NCBI GenBank assembly: GCA_947177635.1
Contig: CAMWVQ010000001.1
Coordinates: forward strand, 1 to 64,000
DNA from: an uncultured Porphyromonadaceae bacterium
GTDB taxonomy: Bacteria > Bacteroidota > Bacteroidia > Bacteroidales > Muribaculaceae
Direction: 5' to 3'
DNA: 64,000 nucleotides
Each line of letters begins with the position of its first letter. Position 1 is the stretch's first letter. A program made the position numbers and the translations under genes. Shown piece by piece: positions 18,507-28,869 of the stretch. The notes beneath the pieces were generated by a model. That model saw only the letters and a program-made list of their open reading frames with translations. It was not told the origin of the DNA and did not search any database.

Positions 18507-20287
18507 AGAATATCCGAAATTTCTGCATCATCGCCCATATCGACCACGGAAAAAGCACCCTGGCCGACCGTCTGCTCGAATACACCAAAACCATCGACTC
18601 GAAAGACCTGCAGGCCCAGGTGCTCGACGACATGGACCTCGAACGTGAGCGTGGAATCACAATCAAGAGCCACGCCATACAGATGAACTACCACCTTGAC
18701 GGGGAGGATTACACCCTCAACCTCATCGACACCCCGGGGCATGTCGACTTCTCATATGAGGTCTCACGCTCCATCGCTGCCTGTGAAGGCGCGCTGCTAA
18801 TCGTTGACGCGACCCAGGGAATCCAGGCCCAAACCATCTCGAACCTCTACATGGCCATCGATTCCGACCTCGAGATTATCCCGGTAATCAACAAGGTTGA
18901 CCTCGAAAGCGCCAACCCCGACGAGGTGGAAGACCAGATTGTCGACCTGCTCGGATGCAAGCGTGAGGAAATCATCCGTGCCAGCGGAAAGACAGGCATC
19001 GGTGTGGAAGATATCCTGCGTGCGATTGTCGAACGCGTCCCGGCTCCCAAGGGTGACCCCGAGGCTCCGCTCCAGGCCCTGATTTTCGACTCGGTGTTCA
19101 ATCCCTTCCGAGGCATCATCGCATATTTCAAAATCGAGAACGGCACAATCCGTAAGGATGACTTCGTGAAATTCGTCGCCACCGGAAAAGAATACCACGC
19201 CGACGAAATCGGAGTGTTGAAGATGGACCTCTCCCCCCGCAAGGAGCTGTCGGCCGGAAACGTGGGTTATATCATCTCCGGAATCAAGACCTCAAAGGAG
19301 GTAAAGGTGGGCGACACCATCACCCATGTAAGCCGCCCCGCCCCGGCCATCGCCGGCTTCGAGGAGGTAAAGCCCATGGTCTTCGCCGGAGTCTACCCCA
19401 TAGAGGCAGAGGACTTCGAGAACCTGCGCAGCTCTCTTGAGAAGCTGCAGCTCAACGACGCCTCGCTCACATTCCAGCCGGAGTCTTCGATGGCCCTCGG
19501 CTTCGGTTTCCGCTGCGGATTCCTCGGACTGCTCCATATGGAAATCATCCAGGAACGTCTCAGCCGTGAGTTCAACATGGATGTGATTACCACCGTCCCC
19601 AACGTGTCATACAAGGTCTTCGACAAGAAAGGCAACGAGTCAGAGGTACACAACCCCTCGGGCCTCCCCGACATCACCCTTATCGACCACATCGAAGAGC
19701 CTTACATACGGTCATCGATCATCACCACCACCGACTTCATCGGCCCGATCATGACCCTCTGCCTTGGCAAGCGCGGTGAGCTTGTCAAGCAGGAATTCAT
19801 CTCGGGCAACCGTGTGGAACTGATTTTCGACATCCCCCTGGGTGAAATCGTGATTGACTTCTACGACAAGCTCAAGTCAATATCCAAAGGCTACGCCTCA
19901 TTCGACTACCACCTCCACGACTTCCGCAACTCAAAGCTCGTGAAACTCGACGTGCTGCTCAACGGCGAGCCGGTCGACGCGCTGTCGACACTGACCCACG
20001 CCGACAACGCCGTTCAGTTCGGACGCCGGATGTGTGAGAAGCTCAAGGAACTCATCCCCCGCCACCAGTTCGACATCGCCATCCAGGCTGCCATCGGCGC
20101 GAAAATCATCGCCCGCGAGACCATCAAGGCTGTCCGCAAGGATGTTACCGCGAAATGTTACGGCGGCGACGTCTCCCGTAAGCGCAAACTCCTGGAGAAG
20201 CAGAAAGCGGGAAAGAAACGAATGAAACAGATCGGGTCGGTGCAGGTGCCGCAGAAAGCATTCCTCGCGGTTCTCAAGCTCGACTGA
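18503..20287 (+). CDS. lepA: Elongation factor 4 (LepA)
   Basis: [60 protein letters not shown]; overlaps upstream CDS by 4 nt. Confidence 0.98.
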   Translation: MKNIRNFCIIAHIDHGKSTLADRLLEYTKTIDSKDLQAQVLDDMDLERERGITIKSHAIQMNYHLDGEDYTLNLIDTPGHVDFSYEVSRSIAACEGALLIVDATQGIQAQTISNLYMAIDSDLEIIPVINKVDLESANPDEVEDQIVDLLGCKREEIIRASGKTGIGVEDILRAIVERVPAPKGDPEAPLQALIFDSVFNPFRGIIAYFKIENGTIRKDDFVKFVATGKEYHADEIGVLKMDLSPRKELSAGNVGYIISGIKTSKEVKVGDTITHVSRPAPAIAGFEEVKPMVFAGVYPIEAEDFENLRSSLEKLQLNDASLTFQPESSMALGFGFRCGFLGLLHMEIIQERLSREFNMDVITTVPNVSYKVFDKKGNESEVHNPSGLPDITLIDHIEEPYIRSSIITTTDFIGPIMTLCLGKRGELVKQEFISGNRVELIFDIPLGEIVIDFYDKLKSISKGYASFDYHLHDFRNSKLVKLDVLLNGEPVDALSTLTHADNAVQFGRRMCEKLKELIPRHQFDIAIQAAIGAKIIARETIKAVRKDVTAKCYGGDVSRKRKLLEKQKAGKKRMKQIGSVQVPQKAFLAVLKLD

Positions 20288-20311
20288 CGACTCCCACCCT
20301 CATTACTGACA

Positions 20312-20360
20312 ACAAAGAGAGATGCCACCAGCGCAAGCGGGTGGCATCTCTCTTTGTTTG
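20312..20360 (+). terminator. Rho-independent terminator after lepA
   Basis: ACAAAGAGAGATGCCACC / GGTGGCATCTCTCTTTGT 18-bp stem. Confidence 0.8.
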
Positions 20361-20439
20361 TGGGGCTTAAGGGTCATCAGCCCCTATTGTTCAGCTCTTG
20401 TTTATAAGTCAAGGGTAATGGTTCCGTGGATGGCAGTCA

Positions 20440-21498
20440 TCAGTAGTTCCACTGGCAGGCAATCATACCGAGGTTGGTGTCACCGATGGTGCGGAGATCC
20501 GAAATCATATTGTAGCGGCAGTTGACATATGTGAGAGCCTGGTCGAAGGAGACGTCAAGCATTGTCAGCTGGTTGTTGTTGCAAAGCAGACGCTGGAGGA
20601 AAGTCTGGTTTGAGAGGGTCAGCTCGGTAAGGTCGTTGTAAGAGCAGTCGACAAAGAGAAGGTTGGGACAGTTGCTCACGGTGAGTTCCGAGAGGTTGTT
20701 GTATGAGCAGACGAGGTCGAGCAGACGTGAGCAGTTGTCAACGGCGAGCTGCTGCATATTGTTGTCGGTGCAGAGGAAAGAACTCAGCGAGGGGAGGTTG
20801 GAGACAACCAGTTTCTGGATTTCATTGTCATCCACATTCAGGTTCTGGAGATTGGTCAGACCTGAAAGCACCAGCCCGGAGAGCTTGTTGTAACCGCAAT
20901 AGAGATTCTTGAGGTTGGTACAGTTGGAAACCTGCAGATTCTCCAGGTGGTTGCCCTGGCAATTGAGGGTCTTGAGGGTCGATGAGTTGGAGACATCGAG
21001 ATCCACAAGGAGGTTGTTTGAGATGTTAACGGTCTCGATAAGCGGAGTGGCCGTGACGTCAAGGTCGGTCAGACGGTTCTTGTAGATGTTCAGGGTCACA
21101 AGGCCGGTGCATCCGTCGAGATCTGCCTTGCGCAACTGGTTGCGGGAGGCGTTGAGGTCGGCAAGCGCCGCGTCATTCTCGACAGAGAGGGATGAGAGCT
21201 TGTTGCGGGAGACATCCACCTTTGTCAGGGCGGTGAAACCTGAGAGATCGAGGCTGCCGGCCAGGTGCTTGTCCTTCCATTCGATTGCGGTCACATGGCC
21301 GTTCTCGACAGTAACCCCCTCCCATGTGGAGGGAGCCTTGAGATCGGTGATTTTGAGCGCCTGGGCATTGGTGGCATCCTTCTCGGCAGGTTCGGCCAGG
21401 AATGCCTGCAGCTGACGAAGTTCGTTCTTGTCGATTTTCTGGGCGAAAACAGTCACGCAACCCAGCATGAGAGTAATCAGTAATAGAGCTTTTTTCAT
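20440..21498 (-). CDS. Secreted leucine-rich repeat protein (internalin-like LRR)
   Basis: Signal peptide MKKALLLITLMLGCVTVFA; repeated 'LxxLxVxNCxNLxxLxCxYNxL' units. Confidence 0.85.
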   Translation of the reverse strand: MKKALLLITLMLGCVTVFAQKIDKNELRQLQAFLAEPAEKDATNAQALKITDLKAPSTWEGVTVENGHVTAIEWKDKHLAGSLDLSGFTALTKVDVSRNKLSSLSVENDAALADLNASRNQLRKADLDGCTGLVTLNIYKNRLTDLDVTATPLIETVNISNNLLVDLDVSNSSTLKTLNCQGNHLENLQVSNCTNLKNLYCGYNKLSGLVLSGLTNLQNLNVDDNEIQKLVVSNLPSLSSFLCTDNNMQQLAVDNCSRLLDLVCSYNNLSELTVSNCPNLLFVDCSYNDLTELTLSNQTFLQRLLCNNNQLTMLDVSFDQALTYVNCRYNMISDLRTIGDTNLGMIACQWNY

Positions 21499-21619
21499 AT
21501 CTAAATAGTTGTTAGTGAATAGTCATTAACCGTGTTTCAGAATGTTTATACCTTATAAACACCACTCTTTTCAAAAAGTTGGGAATGGTTACAATCTTTT
21601 TTGAGGAGATATGAAAAGG

Positions 21620-21668
21620 GATATGTCAAGGCTGTCAACCGTGACGCCAGCCATTGACATATCACTTT
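21620..21668 (-). terminator. Terminator-like hairpin after AEC transporter gene
   Basis: GATATGTCAAGGCTG / CAGCCaTTGACATATC imperfect inverted repeat 3' of the minus-strand operon. Confidence 0.55.
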
Positions 21669-21689
21669 TTGGAATCAGAGTCTGTTATG

Positions 21690-22664
21690 TCAGAATGCTT
21701 TCAGGCAGAGGTCGGTGACCCATATCCATAGCGGGCAGAAAGCGATGAACAGCACCACTGACAGGGCCAGCGACGAGGTTCCGGTGGCCACATATGTGTC
21801 ATACTCGTCAGCGATAATCACACCCGAGAACGCGGGGGGCAACGCGCCGGCCACAACGAGCATCTTCAGGTTGAGGGGATCCATCTTGAAAATCAGGCCG
21901 ACAATCAGCAGCAACGCCGGCATGACGATGAGTTTCATTATCGAACCGAGGACTGCCTGCCAGTTGATGGAAACCTTGACAGATGACAGGGTCACACCAG
22001 CGGCGAACACTGCCAGGGAGGCATTCGCTCCCTTGATGAGGTCGAATGAGGGGGACGCCCACTTCGGCCAGGGTATGCCGACAATTACCCATATGACGGC
22101 GAGGATAGGAGCCCAGGCAACAGGTTGTGCAAGGGCGTGGAGCACCGGCGCCCATGCCGAGGGGCGTTTCTTCCCGGCCGGCGTGGGGTTGGTCTTCTCA
22201 AGTGACGCGTTCAGCAAAGAGAGGCCGACAGGGATGCCGACGGCATTCACCACGATGCCCACGATTGCAACGACAAGGGCGACATAGGGGGTGGTGCCGA
22301 AGATTGGCTCCAGCACGGCGAACCCGAGGAAGCCGATTGTAGATGAACCGCTTATCAACGCCATGATGGCAGCATCAGCCCCTGTGTTTTTCTTGAAACA
22401 CCACTTGTAGACGTAGTAGACCAGCATGAAACAGAACATCATCACTATCAGTGAAATCAGCGACAGCTTGATGTCCTGCACAAGCATCTCGCGGGAAGCG
22501 TCGACAATCGACACGAAAAGGGCGGCAGGCAATGCGTAGTCAAGCACGACCTTGTTGAACGCCTTCGCGTTCTCCCCGTTGAATATCCCTTTCTTGCCGG
22601 ATATGTAACCGGCGAGCATCACGACGATGATAGGGACAATCGCGTATAATATAATATGTAACAT
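21690..22664 (-). CDS. AEC (auxin efflux carrier) family transporter, candidate oxalate/formate carrier
   Basis: Multi-TM protein, 'VPIIVVMLAGYISGKKGIFNGENAKAFNKVVLDYALPAALFVSIVDASR' typical of AEC permeases; immediately downstream of oxc. Confidence 0.82.
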   Translation of the reverse strand: MLHIILYAIVPIIVVMLAGYISGKKGIFNGENAKAFNKVVLDYALPAALFVSIVDASREMLVQDIKLSLISLIVMMFCFMLVYYVYKWCFKKNTGADAAIMALISGSSTIGFLGFAVLEPIFGTTPYVALVVAIVGIVVNAVGIPVGLSLLNASLEKTNPTPAGKKRPSAWAPVLHALAQPVAWAPILAVIWVIVGIPWPKWASPSFDLIKGANASLAVFAAGVTLSSVKVSINWQAVLGSIMKLIVMPALLLIVGLIFKMDPLNLKMLVVAGALPPAFSGVIIADEYDTYVATGTSSLALSVVLFIAFCPLWIWVTDLCLKAF

Positions 22665-22699
22665 ATGCCTTGAAACGTGAGGGGTTAGCTATGGGTGGA

Positions 22700-24460
22700 T
22701 TAGACAGTTATATCAATCAGGGGGGCCGGATTGAGGTAACCTATGTGGCCGCTCTCCTTGCCCGAATCTGCCGCGAGCTGCACATCAATAAGCGCCGGGG
22801 CCTTAGACGCTATCGCCTCTGCGAGGGCAGAAGCGAACTCGTCGGGGGTGGTCACATAATAGGTCTTGGCACCGAAAGCCTCACCGAGCTTGTCATACCG
22901 GGCGTTCACGTCAAGGGTCGTGGGCGCGGGGTCGGTCGTGGCATCGAGGGGTTTGCCGATACCGTTGTATATACCGCCGTTGTTGAAGACGCAGACCGTC
23001 ACCGGAAGTTTGAAACGGCATATGGTCGAGAAGTCCATGCCTGAGAAACCGAAGGCGGAGTCACCCTCGATGGCCACCACCGACTTGCCGGTGGAGACAG
23101 CCGCCCCGATGGCCGAACCCATGCCCATGCCCATGACAGCCCATGTCGCGCAGTCCACTCGATGACGGGGAAGAGACATGTCTATCGTGTCGCGGGTATC
23201 GTCAAGGGTGTTTGCTCCCTCGTTGACGAGAATCACATCAGGATTCCCCTCAAGGACAGGCTTGGCCGCACTCAGCGCGCTCCAGTGGGTCATCGGCACA
23301 GTCTTGGCTGACAAACGCTGGGCGAATTTGGCGTTCTTCTCCTTGGTGAGGGCCTGCAGGCCGGGTACCCATCCGGGGTCGACCGAGAGGGTGGCGCCTT
23401 TAAGCTTTGTCAGCATTGCCTCCAGCGAACTGCGGAGGTCGCCGATTACCGGCGCGTCGATATGGCGGTTGCAATCGATTTCCTGGGGATCGATGTCGAG
23501 CTGGATGAACTTACCCTGCGGATTCCATTTGCCGTGGCCCCGGCTGAGCAGCCAGTTGAGACGCGCGCCGACGAGAACGACAACATCCGCCTCCTCCATT
23601 ATCTGCGAACGGCAGGAAAGCGCGCTGAGGGGATGATTGTCGGGAAGCAGCCCCTTGGCCATCGACATCGGGTAATAAGGAATGCCGGTTGTCTCCACAA
23701 GCTCCTTCAACAAATCCTCTACCTGAGCATACGCCGCGCCCTTTCCGAAGAGGAAGGCTGGCTTTTTCGCGGAGGCGAGAAGCGACACCGCGCGGTCAAC
23801 CGACTCGGCCGATGGGACAACACGCGGACAGGGATCGACCGGAACCTGCAGCAGCGATTCGGCCACATCATGGTCGAGCACTTGTCCGAGGGCCGGAGTG
23901 GTGATGTCGAGATAAACTCCGCCGGGTCGTCCCGAAACCGCAGCTCGGTAAGCCCTGACAACACCTGTGGGAATATCCTCCGCCTTGTTGACGCGATAGG
24001 CCGCCTTCACAAGAGGCTTAGCCATGTTGAGTTGGTCAAGCCCCTCATAGGTGCCCTGGTCAAGGTCGATAGGCTCACGCTCGGAAGACCCTGAAATCTG
24101 AATCATCGGGTAACAGTTGACCGTAGCGTTTGCCGTCGCGGTAAGCCCGTTCAGAAATCCGAGTGAGGAGACAGTCAGCAGGACACCCGGTTTTCCGGTG
24201 AGGTAGCCATGGGTCTGGGCCGCCATCCCCGCCTGCTGTTCGTGGCGGAATCCGACGAAACGTATCCCCTCTCCCTGGGCGATATAGGCGACCTCGGTCA
24301 CAGGGATCCCTACAAGGCCATACATTGTGTCTATCCCCACTTTCCGGAGGGCGCGGGCGAGAAGGTACATGCCTGTCACCTGCTGGGGGAATTTCGGGGA
24401 AGAAGAAGCGCAGCCGCAATTTTGGGCATTGCCGCATATTGTTGAGTTCGTATCTGACAT
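22700..24460 (-). CDS. oxc: Oxalyl-CoA decarboxylase
   Basis: ThDP enzyme with 'GIDTMYGLVGIPVTEVAYIAQGEGIRFVGFRHEQQAGMAAQTHGYLTGKPGVLLTVSSLGFLNGLTATANATVNCYPMIQISGSSER'; 'IEGDSAFGFSGMDFSTICRFKLPVTVCVFNNGGIYNG'; next to frc. Confidence 0.95.
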   Translation of the reverse strand: MSDTNSTICGNAQNCGCASSSPKFPQQVTGMYLLARALRKVGIDTMYGLVGIPVTEVAYIAQGEGIRFVGFRHEQQAGMAAQTHGYLTGKPGVLLTVSSLGFLNGLTATANATVNCYPMIQISGSSEREPIDLDQGTYEGLDQLNMAKPLVKAAYRVNKAEDIPTGVVRAYRAAVSGRPGGVYLDITTPALGQVLDHDVAESLLQVPVDPCPRVVPSAESVDRAVSLLASAKKPAFLFGKGAAYAQVEDLLKELVETTGIPYYPMSMAKGLLPDNHPLSALSCRSQIMEEADVVVLVGARLNWLLSRGHGKWNPQGKFIQLDIDPQEIDCNRHIDAPVIGDLRSSLEAMLTKLKGATLSVDPGWVPGLQALTKEKNAKFAQRLSAKTVPMTHWSALSAAKPVLEGNPDVILVNEGANTLDDTRDTIDMSLPRHRVDCATWAVMGMGMGSAIGAAVSTGKSVVAIEGDSAFGFSGMDFSTICRFKLPVTVCVFNNGGIYNGIGKPLDATTDPAPTTLDVNARYDKLGEAFGAKTYYVTTPDEFASALAEAIASKAPALIDVQLAADSGKESGHIGYLNPAPLIDITV

Positions 24461-24497
24461 ATAGCGTATGTTTTTAATTACTTATGATTAAAAATTA

Positions 24498-24614
24498 AGT
24501 TGTTAAGTTTTCAAGCGCCTGCCCGTGACCAGCCACTGACGACGGTCGACAGGGGGGCCGGCCGGGGTGCAGGTGCCGAAAACGAAACAACCTAAACCTA
24601 AAAACTTAACAACT
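24498..24614 (-). repeat. Long inverted repeat in the frc-oxc intergenic region
   Basis: AGTTGTTAAGTTTT (24498-24511) and AAAACTTAACAACT (24601-24614) perfect 14-nt arms; inner arms GCGCCTGC (24515-24522) / GCAGGTGC (24569-24576). Confidence 0.75.
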
Positions 24615-24680
24615 CTATGGTTTCGGGGATTACCACACGACTTCACGCGGATGAGGGTGAGGCGTCTCCCTGCTCAGGGG

Positions 24681-25970
24681 TTACTGTTTGGGAAGAGGAG
24701 CTGTTGTGCCATTATTGGCGAACGACGCTATTTCCTCGTCAGTGTAACCGTATGCCTTCAGAACCTCGTCGGTGTTGCCTCCGAGGGTCGGGCACGGGCC
24801 ATATGTGGGTTGGAAGTTTGACAATGTGAAGGGTACTCCGACAGTGACGAACTCACCAATCTTGCCTCCCTGGTCAATCTTGACGAGGGTGTTGCCGTCA
24901 TACAGGGTCTCGTCTGTCATAATCTCCTTGGTGTTGAGCACCGGAGCCACCGGCACGCCTGCTTTCGAGAGAATCTCGGTGACCTCATATTTCGTCTTGT
25001 CTATGGCCCATTCCCCGATGCGCTTGTAGATGGCCTGTTTGTTGCGGTCTCTGGCATCAGCGGTGTTGAAGTCGGGATTGGTGAGCCAGTCTTCGAATCC
25101 GAGAGCCTTGCAGGCCAATTCGAAATCTTTGGCTCCTCGCTGGAGTATGATATAAGCGTAGGCATTGGGGTCTGTCTCCCAACCCTTGCACTTGTATGTC
25201 CAACCAAGCACACCTGACCCTTCCTGGTTGCCGCTGCGGGGCACGAAATCTCCGAATTTCTGGTCGGGATACTGCGGGAACTGGGTCAGGTAGCCGATGC
25301 GGTCGAGCGTAAGCTGGTCACGCGTCTTGATACGGCAGAGGTTGAGGCAGGCGTTGTGCATCGACTGGTAGACGAAGCTGCCTTCCCCGGTGTGCTGCCT
25401 CTGGAGCAGCGCGGCCAGGATACCGATTGTGCAGTGCATGCCCGTGTTGGAGTCACCGAGGGCCGCTCCCGACTGGGTAGGGATATTGTCAGGGCCTTCC
25501 CACCATCCGGTGGTGGAGGCTGCTCCGGCAGTGACCTGTGCCACAGGCTCATATGCCTTTAGATTCTTGTATTTGGACGATAGGGGGAAACCCTTGATGG
25601 TCGCATAGACACAGCGGGGATTTATTTTGTGTACTTCTTCCCAGCTGAACCCGAGCTTGTCCATTGCTCCGGGATGCAGGTTCTCGATGAAGACATCCGC
25701 GGTCTCGAGAAGTTTGGTGAGGATTGCCTTGCCGTCGGGGGTGGCTGCGTCAAGCGCAAGCGACTTCTTGTCGGAATTGAGTTGCAGGAAGTAGTAACTC
25801 GGGCAATCAGGGTCGAACTGCAACTCGTCGCGGGTGGCGTCACCCGTTCCGGGACGTTCGATTTTGATTACATCTGCTCCGAGCCACGCCAGGAGCTGTG
25901 TACAGGAAGGGCCGGATTGAACACTTGTGAAATCAATCACTTTAATGCCTTGAAGAGGAGCGGTATTCAT
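24681..25970 (-). CDS. frc: Formyl-CoA:oxalate CoA-transferase (CaiB/BaiF family)
   Basis: 'GIKVIDFTSVQSGPSCTQLLAWLGADVIKIERPGTGDATRDELQFDPDCPSYYFLQLNSDKKSLALD'; start at internal Met (25970) rather than 26120. Confidence 0.95.
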   Translation of the reverse strand: MNTAPLQGIKVIDFTSVQSGPSCTQLLAWLGADVIKIERPGTGDATRDELQFDPDCPSYYFLQLNSDKKSLALDAATPDGKAILTKLLETADVFIENLHPGAMDKLGFSWEEVHKINPRCVYATIKGFPLSSKYKNLKAYEPVAQVTAGAASTTGWWEGPDNIPTQSGAALGDSNTGMHCTIGILAALLQRQHTGEGSFVYQSMHNACLNLCRIKTRDQLTLDRIGYLTQFPQYPDQKFGDFVPRSGNQEGSGVLGWTYKCKGWETDPNAYAYIILQRGAKDFELACKALGFEDWLTNPDFNTADARDRNKQAIYKRIGEWAIDKTKYEVTEILSKAGVPVAPVLNTKEIMTDETLYDGNTLVKIDQGGKIGEFVTVGVPFTLSNFQPTYGPCPTLGGNTDEVLKAYGYTDEEIASFANNGTTAPLPKQ

Positions 25971-26130
25971 AATTGACAGAGGTTCTTGACTTTTGGTCGT
26001 ATATCGTATGTTTTCGTATGCCGGGCGGAAAGTTTGTCCCGATTTCTTGAATCTGGTTTTATAACGCTTCCCCGATTTGTTTGGTTCAAGAAACTTCTCT
26101 TCGCCAAAGTTTTTTACCACTCCCTACTTA

Positions 26131-26216
26131 CATCCCTGAAATAAATGTGTCAGACCAGGCAATGCCGATTGGTCTGACACATTTTATTTCAGGGATGTCT
26201 TTATTTCAGGGATGTC
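26131..26216 (-). terminator. Long terminator-like inverted repeat with tandemly duplicated arm, downstream of feoB
   Basis: CATCCCTGAAATAAATGTGTCAGACCA pairs with TGGTCTGACACATTTTATTTCAGGGATG; TTTATTTCAGGGATGTC duplicated at 26183-26199 and 26200-26216. Confidence 0.75.
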
Positions 26217-26242
26217 TTTTCCGTCCAGAAGAGCGGCACAAT

Positions 26243-28642
26243 TCAGAAGAGGAGCATAATACGGTAGGCCGCAAACGCCAGAATCCACGCCACCGCTGTG
26301 TTATAGAATATGGTGAACGCGCCGTAACCCCAGTGGCCGGTCTCCTTGACTATCGCCACCACCGTAGCCAGGCAGGGGCAATAGAGCAGGATGAAAATCA
26401 TAAATGCCAAAGCCGCGGCAGGAGTGAAATCAGGTTCTCCGGTGGCCGGGTTCAACGCGGTAAGGCGTGTCGACAGGGCCTGGTCGGTCGCCTCGTCTGA
26501 GCCTGTGTACAGTACTCCGAGGGTCGACACCACTATCTCTTTGGCCGGTATCCCGGCGACGATGGCCACAGTTCCCTGCCATGAACACCCGAGGGGTTCC
26601 ATCACCGGCTGCACTGTCTTTCCGACACTTTCGAGATATGAGTCCCTGGAGGGGTCATCTGCGTTTCCGAGGGGGAAATAGTCGAGAGCCCACACAATGA
26701 CAGAGGCCACAAGTATGATGCCTCCCATCTTCTGGAGATACTGTTTCCCTTTCCACCACATATGACGGAGCGAGGTTTTCATTGTGGGGACGCGGTAAGG
26801 GGGCAACTCCATCACAAACGGAGTCTCGTCAACCTTGAAGAAGAAACGGCGGAGCATCCTGGCGGTCACCATAGCCACCACTGCCCCAAGCAGATACATG
26901 CCGAGGAACACCAATGCCGCGTGGGCGCTGAAGAATGTGCCTATAAGAAGCACATACACCGGCAGACGCGCCGAACAGGACATAAAGGGGGTTATCAGCA
27001 CAGTTATTATCTTGGAAGAGCGGCTTTCGATTGCGCGGCATGCCATCACCGCAGGCACATTGCAGCCGAAGCCCATTACCAGCGGTATGAACGACTTGCC
27101 GTGAAGCCCTATCTTGTGCATCAGTTTGTCCATTATGAAAGCCGCACGGGCCATATACCCCGAGTCCTCCATAAATGAGATGAAGAAGAATAGAATCATG
27201 ATGTTGGGGAGGAAGACTATCACCCCGCCGACACCTCCGATGACTCCGTTGGCCAGCAAATCTTTAAGTGGGCCGGGGGCCATGTTCTCCTTCACGAACG
27301 CGGCCAGCCAGTCTATGCCTTCCTGAATCCAGTCGGCGGGATATGCGCCGATGAAGAATGTGAACCAGAAGATGAACGCCATCACACACAGGAACAGCGG
27401 GAAACCGAAAAGACGGCTTGTGACGAACGCGTCGAGGATGTGGGTTGTCGAGACAGCCTGCTCCTGGGGCTGTTTCATCGTCTCGGCGAGCGCGCCGGAG
27501 ATGAAGCCATACTTGTCGTCGGCAATCAGTGAGGAAATATCCTCTCCCGGGTTATGACGTTCGAGATACTCAAGCTGACGATTGCGCAGGGCAAGCAGCT
27601 CATCGGCTTTTTTTGACTCCCTTACAAGCTCCTCGATTTCAGCGTCGCGCTCCAGAAGCTTGATTCCGAGGTAACGGGCACAGAACTGCTGATTTATGGT
27701 CTTATCACGCTTGAGGGCATCCTTGATTTCAGAAAGTGACTTTTCAAGGTCCTGGCTAAGTTTCACATGTACATGGCGCACCACCGGGTTTTTCCCCTCA
27801 TAAACCTGTATGATGGTGTCGAAAAGCCGGTCGACCCCTTCGCCGGTACGGCTCACTGTCGGCACTACCGGCACCCCTATCATATTTCCCAGGGCCTCGT
27901 AGTCAAGAACCGCCCCTGACCGGCGGAGCTCGTCATACATGTTCAGGGCTATGACCATCGAATGGTCCATATCAATAAGCTCGGTTGTCAGGTAGAGGTT
28001 GCGCTCGAGGTTTGAAGCATCCACCACGTTGACAATCACATCGGGATTGTGGTCTTTGAGATATGTCCTGACATACCTCTCTTCAGGGGAGTATGCCGAC
28101 AAGGAATATGTGCCGGGAAGGTCCACGATGTTGAACGTGTATCCCCCGTGTCTGAAAGTACCGGTCTTGGAGTCAACTGTGACACCGGAATAATTGCCCA
28201 CATGTTCCTTGGCTCCAGAAGCGATGTTGAACAGCGAAGTCTTGCCGCAGTTGGGATTGCCGATGAGGGCCACATTGATGGTGTGGCGGCGTCCCACAAA
28301 CTCGCCATGGCTATGCTCGTCGAGAGCCCCGTCATCAACCATAGTGTGATCAGACGCGAACGCCAAATGACTCCCCGCATCCTTTTCGGGCCTGTTATCC
28401 TCTTTTACGGAAGACACATTTATTGGCATCACCTCGATAAGCGACGCCTCGGTGCGACGCAAAGAGACCTCATAATTCATAAGCCGGTATTTGACCGGAT
28501 CGCGCAGCGGAGCCGCCAGCAACGCGGTTATCTTGCGACCTTTCACGAAGCCCATCTCCATCACCCTTTTGCGGAACGCCCCGTGACCGAGGATTTTCAC
28601 AATCACCGCCGATTCGCCGGTCTTCAGATCTGATAGTCTCAT
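26243..28642 (-). CDS. feoB: Ferrous iron transporter with FeoA-FeoB fusion
   Basis: N-terminal FeoA-like 'MRLSDLKTGESAVIVKILGHGAFRKRVMEMGFVKG'; FeoB G-domain 'VALIGNPNCGKTSLFN', 'DLPGTYSLSAYSPEE', Gate domains. Confidence 0.97.
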   Translation of the reverse strand: MRLSDLKTGESAVIVKILGHGAFRKRVMEMGFVKGRKITALLAAPLRDPVKYRLMNYEVSLRRTEASLIEVMPINVSSVKEDNRPEKDAGSHLAFASDHTMVDDGALDEHSHGEFVGRRHTINVALIGNPNCGKTSLFNIASGAKEHVGNYSGVTVDSKTGTFRHGGYTFNIVDLPGTYSLSAYSPEERYVRTYLKDHNPDVIVNVVDASNLERNLYLTTELIDMDHSMVIALNMYDELRRSGAVLDYEALGNMIGVPVVPTVSRTGEGVDRLFDTIIQVYEGKNPVVRHVHVKLSQDLEKSLSEIKDALKRDKTINQQFCARYLGIKLLERDAEIEELVRESKKADELLALRNRQLEYLERHNPGEDISSLIADDKYGFISGALAETMKQPQEQAVSTTHILDAFVTSRLFGFPLFLCVMAFIFWFTFFIGAYPADWIQEGIDWLAAFVKENMAPGPLKDLLANGVIGGVGGVIVFLPNIMILFFFISFMEDSGYMARAAFIMDKLMHKIGLHGKSFIPLVMGFGCNVPAVMACRAIESRSSKIITVLITPFMSCSARLPVYVLLIGTFFSAHAALVFLGMYLLGAVVAMVTARMLRRFFFKVDETPFVMELPPYRVPTMKTSLRHMWWKGKQYLQKMGGIILVASVIVWALDYFPLGNADDPSRDSYLESVGKTVQPVMEPLGCSWQGTVAIVAGIPAKEIVVSTLGVLYTGSDEATDQALSTRLTALNPATGEPDFTPAAALAFMIFILLYCPCLATVVAIVKETGHWGYGAFTIFYNTAVAWILAFAAYRIMLLF

Positions 28643-28869
28643 ATTATCTCGGAAATATTCTTAAAAATGCGCTGCAAAGGTCGTAAAAAATAAATCGCAG
28701 TGCAAAAAAACCGCTTCCGAGCAGCCTATTAAGCCCCCAATCTAACTTTATTTAACACTTTTTCCATCCTCTTATTCCGAATCAGTCCGATTAAGAGAAT
28801 GATTTCCGGTTATTGTGGTTTACCGGGAAGCTCCTGAATTTCGGTTATCGTCATCGGTCAGAAAACAGG

